Below, one piece after another: positions 1 through 6,684 of a DNA stretch of 13,250 nucleotides; positions within the stretch are counted from its first letter, which is position 1, and each line of letters starts with the position of its first letter. The notes beneath the pieces were generated by a model. The model made no database searches. It saw nothing but the letters and a program-made list of their open reading frames with translations, and was not told the DNA's origin. The position numbers and the translations under genes were made by a program. The DNA is from Candidatus Aminicenantota bacterium (GTDB taxonomy: Bacteria; Acidobacteriota; Aminicenantia; Aminicenantales; Aminicenantaceae), in contig DAOUSP010000018.1 of assembly GCA_030627155.1 (NCBI GenBank), positions 1 through 13,250 on the forward strand, in the 5' to 3' direction.

Positions 1-1
1 G

Positions 2-151
2 GCTAAGCGTGATTTCATTAATAAATATGGAGAAGAGGCTATTCATAAAATGGATCTTGAAGAACGATTTGGAAAGCTTCAACCATTCATAAATAAATAT
101 GAAAGAGAATTTGAGAAATATGGAATCGAGAATTTAGTTATAAAAAAATAA
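2..151 (+). CDS. C-terminal fragment of an unidentified protein
   Basis: This is an open frame entering from the left edge, with 49 residues visible before a TAA at 149-151. The tail is strongly charged, rich in Lys and Glu, and looks helical (for example the stretch EEAIHKMDLEERFGK). It has no membrane segment and no motif I recognise, so I assign no function. It converges on the minus-strand methyltransferase/reductase gene with only 52 bases between the two stop codons. I see no convincing hairpin terminator in that gap. A spurious frame is possible, but the steady codon pattern up to the stop and its position at the end of a gene-free gap favour a real gene end. Confidence 0.5.
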   Translation, partial: AKRDFINKYGEEAIHKMDLEERFGKLQPFINKYEREFEKYGIENLVIKK

Positions 152-203
152 AGTCATCTTTAATCTGCGAAAAAGGGGAATTATTGAGAATTAAGTAGCG
201 AGT

Positions 204-2003
204 CTATGAAAGGATTTCTTCGACAAGGTAGAATTTTCCAAGAGGCGGCATAAAAAGAATGCCATTGGCTAAGGATTTTAGCTCTTTAAAGATTTCCCTG
301 GCTATTAAAATCCCTTCTTTTTCGCCTTCCCTGGCTTTTGTCTTTTCCATCCTATGGAGAAGTTCTTCAGGAATAGAAATTCCAGGTACTTCATAATGGA
401 TGTATTCGGCGTTACGAAAAGATACTAATGGAAGAATGCTTGCAATTACAGGAATCCCTTTCTGCTGGAGTAATGAAAGGTTCTTTCGGGCAAGTTCAAG
501 GTCAAAGATTGGCTGTGTGATTATGAAATGTGCTCCTTTTTTTATCTTTTCTATTGCCATCTCAATATCTTTTGTGCTTGAACCCATACCTATGCCGATG
601 AAAAAATGTGTGGGCTCACCAAGGGGATTCCCGAGGATATCCACTCCATGGTTAAGGGCTGAAATCATCTCAACAAGCCCTGTTGAAGTAAGGTCATATA
701 CTCCTGTTGCAAAGGGGTAGTCGCCTATGGAAGGAGGGTCTCCTCCAAGAGCAAGGAAATTTTCCAGTCCAAGAGCAGCGGCTCCAAGAAGGTCAGCTTG
801 AATTCCCAGAATATTTCTATCGCGGCATGTATAATGAACAATAATCTCTTTGCCCAGATATTTCTTTAGAAGGCTTCCAGCGGATATGGGTGACATTCTT
901 GCTCGAGCCATTGGGCAATCTGAGACAGTTATTACTTCTATTGACTTGGATAAAGATTCGATACTTCTTAAAAAAATTTCGAAATTTGGGTCTTTCGGAG
1001 GATCCAATTCAATAGCCAGAACACCACCTTCCTGCAGACGTTGTTTTAGTCTCGATGTTACTTTTTCTTCTTTGCGGACTTCTATGGGCTTGCCAATATC
1101 TATTGCGCGCATTTTTCTTTGCTTGGGCTTTAATCCTTTAAGTTGGGAATTTAGAAGGCGAATATGTTCTGGAGTTGTCCCACAACATCCTCCTAAGATT
1201 CGAACACCTGCGTTTAAGAATTTTTTCCCGTAAATTGCAAAATATTCAGGATTGTGTGGATAGTAAAACTTTCCGCGAATGAACTGAGCTAAGCCAGCAT
1301 TAGGCATTGCAGAAAGAGGTTTCTTTGTGACAGAGCCCATTTTCTTTATGCTCTCTAAAACATTTTGTGGGCCAGTCCCACAGTTTGAGCCGATTGTGTC
1401 GGCTGCTGTTGATTCAAGTGCAAGGCCTACCTCATAGGGATTTCTTCCAAATAGGGTAAGCCCTGAATTTGGAAAAGAGATTTCTGCGATAGTAAAAAGA
1501 TTTTTATCTATAGAGTTTGCTGTTTGTACTGCTAATGTGAGTTCGTCGAGGCAGGCGAATGTTTCAAAAATAATTAAGTCCACACCACCTTCAAGAAGAG
1601 CTTCTATCTGTTCTTCTAAGATGTCTTTGATTTCTTGAGAAGAAATCCTCTTTTCAGTATCGAGCGGCCTGGATATAGGTCCGATGGAGCCAGCCACAAA
1701 TGCCTTATTCTTGGCTGCCTGTTTAGCAAGACGGGCACCGTAGTAGTTAATCTCTCTCGTTTTTTCTCCAAGAGCAAAGTATTCTTCAAGAATAAATCTA
1801 TTGGCTCCAAATGTATTGGTGGTAATGACCTTAGCGCCAGCTGATATATAATCCTGGTGGATGTCTATTATGGTTTCGGGCAAGGAGATGTTGAGTTCGT
1901 CATAACAATGTCCCTTTGGGATTCCTCTGGAGTATATCTGTGTTCCTATTGCTCCATCAAAAAGGATGTAGTCGGCTTCCCAAAAAAAAACTTTAAAATT
2001 CAT
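204..2003 (-). CDS. bifunctional homocysteine S-methyltransferase / 5,10-methylenetetrahydrofolate reductase
   Basis: This 599-residue fusion has the same domain order and nearly the same length as Bacillus YitJ. Residues 1-290 are a homocysteine methyltransferase barrel. It opens with DGAIGTQ, and the zinc-binding cysteines are visible as C208 (SNCGTGP) and C273/C274 (GGCCGTTPEH). Residues about 318-599 are a methylenetetrahydrofolate reductase with AIELDPPKDPN (E332 at the position of the catalytic Glu), then HYTCRDRN, LALGGDPP and ITQPIFD. The expected role is cytosolic: reduction of methylene-THF to methyl-THF, and methyl transfer to homocysteine to make methionine. There is no cobalamin-binding domain, so the methyl donor for the first half is uncertain. 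It starts 8 bases after the stop of the DUF4340 gene with only a weak ribosome site, which suggests co-transcription. No SAM riboswitch can fit in front of it. Confidence 0.9.
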   Translation of the reverse strand: MNFKVFFWEADYILFDGAIGTQIYSRGIPKGHCYDELNISLPETIIDIHQDYISAGAKVITTNTFGANRFILEEYFALGEKTREINYYGARLAKQAAKNKAFVAGSIGPISRPLDTEKRISSQEIKDILEEQIEALLEGGVDLIIFETFACLDELTLAVQTANSIDKNLFTIAEISFPNSGLTLFGRNPYEVGLALESTAADTIGSNCGTGPQNVLESIKKMGSVTKKPLSAMPNAGLAQFIRGKFYYPHNPEYFAIYGKKFLNAGVRILGGCCGTTPEHIRLLNSQLKGLKPKQRKMRAIDIGKPIEVRKEEKVTSRLKQRLQEGGVLAIELDPPKDPNFEIFLRSIESLSKSIEVITVSDCPMARARMSPISAGSLLKKYLGKEIIVHYTCRDRNILGIQADLLGAAALGLENFLALGGDPPSIGDYPFATGVYDLTSTGLVEMISALNHGVDILGNPLGEPTHFFIGIGMGSSTKDIEMAIEKIKKGAHFIITQPIFDLELARKNLSLLQQKGIPVIASILPLVSFRNAEYIHYEVPGISIPEELLHRMEKTKAREGEKEGILIAREIFKELKSLANGILFMPPLGKFYLVEEILS

Positions 2004-2011
2004 TTATTTCT

Positions 2012-3385
2012 CTATTTAGAGTCTTCTGCCTTTTCCTCTTGTTTCTTTTCCCAATCATCTAATACTTTTGGAAAATCTTCAAGAAAGTCCGAATTGACCT
2101 CGAAGAGATAATCAAAGCGGGAATTTTTCATTATAACCTTTTTTTGTTCAGTGTTTTCTGAACCTATGAGGATTCTGACTTCTTTAATATTGCCTTCATC
2201 GTCATCTGTAAAAATATGAACTTCTCCTTTTGGGTGGCCCAGTCCGTAATTTTCAAGTTTTAGTGGTGGGTCTATGAAATTGGATACCTCAAGAGTTTCG
2301 ATTTTACGAATAAATGTCTCGATTTTTTCATTATCAGCGATTTTGCCAGAGGGGGGGGATTCAAACTGCCAATTATTCTCATCATCTTTGACCACAATAG
2401 AATCTAAATCTCCTCTAATCAACCGGAGCTTTTTGACACGCCATGTATAGAAGTTAGCTACTTTGTTTTCTCTTAAATCATTGGCTTCTTTTTCTAAGTC
2501 TGTGAGGATAGTTTCATCAATGGCGATGATTTTTGGTGAAACGGATGTGGTCGCATAGACTTTATCTTTTTCTTTTTGAAGAAAGAAAATTACTTCTTGA
2601 TTTTTGAGAGGCATCGATAGTTTTACCTGGTATTGCGGCTTGTGTAGCCCGTATTTTATCAAGTCTTCATTCTTCTTTTCTTCAGATATAAACTCTTTTG
2701 CCTTTATATTTGAAAGGGAATAAAGGATATCGCTGAGCTTAGTGGTTTTTGCCAGAGAATAAACAGGTTTTTCGAGAAACCACTCTTCATCTTTTTTAAC
2801 GGCGCTCCATTGTATGTTTTTTGCTTTAAAAGTAATGGCATTCACAGTGTCTGTCTGGAATTTAAAGATGTCTTTTTGGCGAAAGCCGAAGACATCTTTA
2901 TCAAGTAGACTATTTAGATGGCCTGATATGAGAACCACCCGTTCTTCATCATCCCTTTTAGCAAACAAGGTATGGTCCAATGGGTTTTCCATACCTATTA
3001 AGACTTTGACGGGATGTTCGCCGCCCTTAAAGACAAGTGTTATTTCTTTTTCCGGGATCCCATATTTTTCCAAATCAGAGGCCTGTTCTTCAACGATGCG
3101 CTCTATCTTTAAATCAGAAAAATCTTTAGCGAGACGGTCCACTTCATATTTATCTCCCTTGGCTTTGATGGGTTTTCTTATGGTCCATTCGCCATCTTCA
3201 TCCTTTGTGAAGCTTATAATGGTGCCGTTATTATTAAGAATTATTGACTGGATGTCTTCTGTGGAGAGATCAACAAGCTTTTCATCAGTACTGGATGAAG
3301 TTTTCAATTTATTTTCGAAAAGTAAGATAAAAGCAAAGACAGCCAAAAAAATAGCAAAAAGAACAAGCGTTGTTTTGAATTTCAT
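2012..3385 (-). CDS. DUF4340 protein with three modules, exporter-associated
   Basis: This is a membrane-anchored protein of 457 residues. One N-terminal segment (about residues 5-23) spans the membrane and the rest is predicted to lie outside it. Three similar modules of about 130-140 residues follow. Each has a Trp-x-x-x-x-Pro site (W67 in GEWTIRKP, W202 in EEWFLEKP, W339 in NNWQFESP) and, 40-43 residues later, a Tyr-Gly (LEKYG, LIKYG, LENYG). The C-terminus is a charged tail. DUF4340 proteins commonly sit beside GldG-like proteins and ABC-2 exporters; their biochemical role is unknown. I chose ATG at 3385 rather than the in-frame TTG at 3406. The ATG overlaps the upstream TGA as ATGA and has AAGGAG 9 bases before it, whereas the TTG has no such signal. 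A C8 run lies in the third module. Confidence 0.85.
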   Translation of the reverse strand: MKFKTTLVLFAIFLAVFAFILLFENKLKTSSSTDEKLVDLSTEDIQSIILNNNGTIISFTKDEDGEWTIRKPIKAKGDKYEVDRLAKDFSDLKIERIVEEQASDLEKYGIPEKEITLVFKGGEHPVKVLIGMENPLDHTLFAKRDDEERVVLISGHLNSLLDKDVFGFRQKDIFKFQTDTVNAITFKAKNIQWSAVKKDEEWFLEKPVYSLAKTTKLSDILYSLSNIKAKEFISEEKKNEDLIKYGLHKPQYQVKLSMPLKNQEVIFFLQKEKDKVYATTSVSPKIIAIDETILTDLEKEANDLRENKVANFYTWRVKKLRLIRGDLDSIVVKDDENNWQFESPPSGKIADNEKIETFIRKIETLEVSNFIDPPLKLENYGLGHPKGEVHIFTDDDEGNIKEVRILIGSENTEQKKVIMKNSRFDYLFEVNSDFLEDFPKVLDDWEKKQEEKAEDSK

Positions 3386-4971
3386 AGGGACCTTCTCCTT
3401 AGCCAAATTGAAATTCCTGTGATAAGAACCACAAGAGGAAGGATTACTACAGAAACAAAGAAAAGCAATCGTCCTTGAGCAGGGGAGAGCTGAATTGTTC
3501 GTGGTGAAGAGGTTTTTGACTGAATTGAAATCAAATCCTCTTCCTGAGTCAGCCAGTTTACTGTATTCAAAAACAGATTGCCATTGCCAGAGAGATTGTA
3601 GTACCCATTAGAGGCAAAATCAGAGTCTCCGAATACAGCAATGCGTGCTTCTGGCTTCCTTGATGATTCCTCTTCATCAGAGAAAGCATCATTACTTTGG
3701 GATTCATTTTCTGTATTTTTTTCCTCTTTATTTTCTTTGTAAGGAATTGTTGCAACGGCTGCAATAGGTATTGGACCTTTTTTGTCCTTCTCCTTTGTGA
3801 AAGAGACTTCTTTTTGGTCAAGCTGCCTTTCTGACCATGAGTTTGGGCTGGTTTTAGCAAGGATGTTTAAGGAAATTTCCTCGGGTTTATCATCTGCAAT
3901 ATCAACTGAGCGTGCATAAGGGAAGAATGTGGCATAACGGAAATTCTTTGTTATATCATGGTCTTCGTATTCGCTTACAACAGGCATGAAATAATCTCCT
4001 CCAAGGAGCCGAGAAACAGTGTCAACTATCAAATCGTCTTCAAGATGGAACCCAAAATCTTTTAGAAACGGCTTAAGTCCCGAAGCAGTTTCAGGGTCTA
4101 CCATGAAAAAGACCCTGCCGCCATTATGAATGTAATCGCTTATCGTCTGAAGCTCATTTGGAAAAAGGTCTTTCTCAGGACCTGGAATAACAAGTAGTGT
4201 TGCATCTTTTGGGAATGTATCTGAAAGTGCTAAACTGAGTTTTTTTACTTCGTAGCCGAGCTTTTCAAGTTCTCCTTTGACAATTGAATAACCTCTTTGT
4301 TCAGAGTCTTCAATACTTGACTCACCATGTCCTTCGAGAAAATAGATGACCTTTTTCTCATCACGAGAAATTTTTATAATGGCATTTGTAATGTCTTCCT
4401 CTGAGGTAGAAGTTATACGGCTTTCCTTGTCTCCTCTTTCGAAAATAGTCGTCCCGTCTTCTGTTATTTCGTATCGTTTTACAAGTCCAGGATTTTTATC
4501 AGGGTCAATGAAATCGTATTTAATTTTTTTTGAATGGAAGGAGTATATTTTCAGCAAGCTTTCCATCTTAGAACGATTGTAATTTCCTTCCCGAAAGAAG
4601 CAGTGAACATGGATGTCATCTTTTAGATTTTTTAGGACTTTAACGGATTGGTCAGACAGGCTGTGAAGTTTTGCTTCTGTGAAATCAATCCTGTAGTGAT
4701 GTCTTGCAAAGAAATAGTTGAACATCCCTAATATGCCAACAACCAGCATGATTATGAGAAACAAATTGCTGGAATAAAGAAAGGATTTTCTTTTAAAACC
4801 TTGTTTCAAGCCAGAAAGATTAAGAATTATATATAAAGATAAACATGCGATACCTGTTAAGACAAAAATTAAGGCGACAGTTTTTCTATGTGGCCATATA
4901 TAAAGCAAAATTAGGCCTGCTAATAACAGGGTTAGCCCGATGTAATTCAAATATTTCTTGATGCTTTCCAT
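3382..4971 (-). CDS. GldG-family ABC exporter auxiliary protein
   Basis: This is a 529-residue membrane protein with the layout of the ABC_transp_aux / GldG family. Two N-terminal hydrophobic segments (about 8-26 and 31-52) are followed by a third at about 69-88. A large soluble domain comes next, opening with the typical RIDFTEAKLHSLSDQS stretch. A final membrane helix (about 502-522) ends in a basic tail, WLRRRSL. The soluble part contains an ILEGHGE-like YFLEGHGESS and a late ARIAVFGDSDFASNG stretch usual in the family. An acidic, low-complexity insert (about residues 412-436, rich in Glu, Asn and Ser) separates the two halves. GldG works with a GldF permease and GldA ATPase in Bacteroidota, but homologues are widespread in non-gliding bacteria and their substrate is unknown. 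The ATG has GGAGG upstream, overlapping the permease's stop region; the gap is 4 bases. Confidence 0.85.
   Translation of the reverse strand: MESIKKYLNYIGLTLLLAGLILLYIWPHRKTVALIFVLTGIACLSLYIILNLSGLKQGFKRKSFLYSSNLFLIIMLVVGILGMFNYFFARHHYRIDFTEAKLHSLSDQSVKVLKNLKDDIHVHCFFREGNYNRSKMESLLKIYSFHSKKIKYDFIDPDKNPGLVKRYEITEDGTTIFERGDKESRITSTSEEDITNAIIKISRDEKKVIYFLEGHGESSIEDSEQRGYSIVKGELEKLGYEVKKLSLALSDTFPKDATLLVIPGPEKDLFPNELQTISDYIHNGGRVFFMVDPETASGLKPFLKDFGFHLEDDLIVDTVSRLLGGDYFMPVVSEYEDHDITKNFRYATFFPYARSVDIADDKPEEISLNILAKTSPNSWSERQLDQKEVSFTKEKDKKGPIPIAAVATIPYKENKEEKNTENESQSNDAFSDEEESSRKPEARIAVFGDSDFASNGYYNLSGNGNLFLNTVNWLTQEEDLISIQSKTSSPRTIQLSPAQGRLLFFVSVVILPLVVLITGISIWLRRRSL
3395..3400 (-). promoter_or_regulatory. 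ribosome binding site deciding the DUF4340 start
   Basis: AAGGAG is read on the minus strand inside the last codons of the upstream GldG-like gene, 9 bases before the ATG at 3385. That ATG shares bases with the upstream stop (ATGA), a layout typical of translational coupling. The site supports the shorter 457-residue protein over a TTG start at 3406. Confidence 0.75.
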
Positions 4972-4975
4972 TGTT

Positions 4976-5743
4976 TTACCTCCACCTTCTCGATTGAATG
5001 ACTGAGTGCGTCAGGAAGAGTCCAAGGAAAATAAAGCTCATATAATAGATCACATCTGTGGTATCCAGGATACCCTGTGTCATGTTGTCAAAGTGCTGAA
5101 AAATAGATAGATAATTGAGCACATCCTTCCACATGCCTGCTGCCGAATATGAGGCCCAATTGAGTACCCAGAAAAGAAGAAGAGAGCCAAATGTTAAAAC
5201 GGCTGCGACTATCTGATTTTCTGTCAAGGAAGAAAAGAAGATTCCAATGGACATAAAAGCGGCTCCCAAAAGGAGTAATCCAAGGTATCCATTGAGGATG
5301 GGTACAAGTTCTGGGTTTCCATAGAAAAACGTAAAAATTGAAAGAATTCCTGATAGAAAGAGCATAATAAAAACCACGAGGAGTGAACCAATGTACTTAC
5401 CCAGAATAATTTGGGTTACTGAAATGGGTGAGGTGTAGAGAAGCTCTTCTGTCTTTATTTTTTTTTCTTCAGAAAACAACCGCATGGATAGGATTGGAAT
5501 CATCAGGAGCAGGATGATGCTTGTGTTGTGAAATAGAGGGGAATAAACCATCTGGTTTATGTTTAGCTGCTGAAAATAGTATGGGTTTCTTGCCAATTGG
5601 AGAGATTGGGTGTTGAACCACCATATAAGGTTATAAAAGAAAAAACCTACTAAGACTAAAAATACAGATATAACCACATAAGCTATAGGCGATGTAAAGT
5701 AAGTCTTAACTTCTTTTTTGCATAAAGCCCAGATATTCTTCAT
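4976..5743 (-). CDS. ABC-2 type exporter permease (GldF/NosY-like)
   Basis: This is a 255-residue integral membrane protein with six predicted spans (about 20-41, 72-88, 119-141, 151-171, 177-195 and 231-249). It has the family hallmark after the second span: MRLFSEEKKIKTEELLYTSP, matching the conserved EEK..GT.ELL.T.P coupling segment that contacts the ATPase. The N-terminal KKEVKTYFTSPIAYV is also typical. It should form the membrane channel of an ABC-2 exporter with the ATPase encoded just upstream. Its ATG overlaps the ATPase stop (ATGA), and AGGAGG stands before it, so the two subunits are probably translationally coupled. The A9 run within the EEKK codons keeps the frame. Substrate not predictable. 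Confidence 0.88.
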   Translation of the reverse strand: MKNIWALCKKEVKTYFTSPIAYVVISVFLVLVGFFFYNLIWWFNTQSLQLARNPYYFQQLNINQMVYSPLFHNTSIILLLMIPILSMRLFSEEKKIKTEELLYTSPISVTQIILGKYIGSLLVVFIMLFLSGILSIFTFFYGNPELVPILNGYLGLLLLGAAFMSIGIFFSSLTENQIVAAVLTFGSLLLFWVLNWASYSAAGMWKDVLNYLSIFQHFDNMTQGILDTTDVIYYMSFIFLGLFLTHSVIQSRRWR

Positions 5744-6666
5744 TGCTCAACGCCTCCTGAAATAACTTTTAAGTAAAGTTCCTCGATACCCATGGATAAA
5801 GGCCTCATTTCCAAAAGGCCTAAATCTTTATCTGCGATCATCTTTATGATTTCATCTCGAACATCGTGGCCTTTCGTCCATTCGATTTTTATTCCGTTTT
5901 CATCCCAACTAACTTCCTTGACACCTGGGATACTTGAGAAAAGCGGAAGTGCTTCTTGGCCTGCTCTTTTGAGTTTAATGAACACTCCTTCTTTATCATT
6001 GAATGAACTTACAAGTTCCTCCAGAGAGCCAGAAGCCATGAGTTTTCCTTCGTTGATAATCACGACTCCATCACAAACCTGTGTAACTTCAGCAAGAATA
6101 TGGGTAGAAAGAATGATTGTCCGCTCTCCCTTTAATGACTTTATCAACTTCCTGATTTCAATAATCTGAGCAGGGTCAAGTCCAATGGTTGGCTCATCCA
6201 ATATGAGGACTTGGGGGTCATGAACCATAGCTTGTGCAAGGCCTACACGCTGTTTGAATCCGCGGGAAATATTTTTTATCAATCTTTTCCTTACAGGTTC
6301 CAACCCTACAATTTCAATAACCTTGTTGACGGCCTCTTTGCGTTTTGATGGGGCAATTTGTTTGATTTCGGAGACAAAGTGAATAAATCCTTGAACAGTC
6401 ATTTCAGGATAAAGAGGGACATCTTCAGGGAGATAGCCAGTAATTTTTTTTACTTTGCTCGGTTCTTCAAAGACATCGAAATCTCCAATGGATGCTTTTC
6501 CTTCGGTTGCAGAGAGGTAGCCAGTGAGAATTCTCATAGTGGAAGTCTTTCCTGCGGCGTTAGGCCCTAAGAGTCCCCAAATTTTTCCTCTGTCGACCTT
6601 GAAACTCAAATCATCAACGGCTAATAAATCTCCGTATTTCTTGGTGAGATGTTGAACTTCAATCAT
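5740..6666 (-). CDS. ABC exporter ATP-binding protein (GldA-like)
   Basis: This cytoplasmic ATPase of 308 residues powers the adjacent ABC-2 permease. The nucleotide-binding motifs are complete: Walker A GPNAAGKT (34-41), a signature segment NISRGFKQRVGLAQ (132-145) in place of the canonical LSGGQ, Walker B LILDEP (154-159), D-loop GLDP, and the switch His in STHIL (H189). The Q-loop position reads GYLPE, with Glu81 where many transporters have Gln. That substitution and the SRG-type signature are usual for the GldA-like subfamily, so they are not defects. The region after about residue 215 is the C-terminal extension common in ABC-2 exporter ATPases. The ATG has AAGGAG 7-8 bases upstream. 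It begins 18 bases after the argS stop, with no terminator seen between. Confidence 0.93.
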   Translation of the reverse strand: MIEVQHLTKKYGDLLAVDDLSFKVDRGKIWGLLGPNAAGKTSTMRILTGYLSATEGKASIGDFDVFEEPSKVKKITGYLPEDVPLYPEMTVQGFIHFVSEIKQIAPSKRKEAVNKVIEIVGLEPVRKRLIKNISRGFKQRVGLAQAMVHDPQVLILDEPTIGLDPAQIIEIRKLIKSLKGERTIILSTHILAEVTQVCDGVVIINEGKLMASGSLEELVSSFNDKEGVFIKLKRAGQEALPLFSSIPGVKEVSWDENGIKIEWTKGHDVRDEIIKMIADKDLGLLEMRPLSMGIEELYLKVISGGVEQ

Positions 6667-6684
6667 TTTTTCATCTCCTTTTTG

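Noticed and set aside
152..203. Bidirectional terminator between the convergent genes at the left end.
   Set aside because: No GC-rich inverted repeat with a T-run on either side was found in these 52 bases.
400..720. Plus-strand open frames opposite the left-block genes (for example 400-720, 850-1233, 2814-3422).
   Set aside because: They are antisense to well-supported genes, lack ribosome sites and family motifs, and have compositions expected of shadow frames.
2004..2011. SAM riboswitch controlling the methyltransferase/MTHFR gene.
   Set aside because: Only 8 bases separate it from the upstream stop codon, so there is no room for a leader.
3386..3406. TTG start at 3406 for the DUF4340 protein.
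   Set aside because: The ATG at 3385 has AAGGAG at good spacing and overlaps the upstream stop as ATGA. The TTG start would add seven residues with no ribosome site.
3382..6666. Gliding motility apparatus.
   Set aside because: The ATPase, permease and auxiliary protein resemble GldA/F/G, but no other gliding genes are present, and this exporter type is widespread in non-gliding bacteria.
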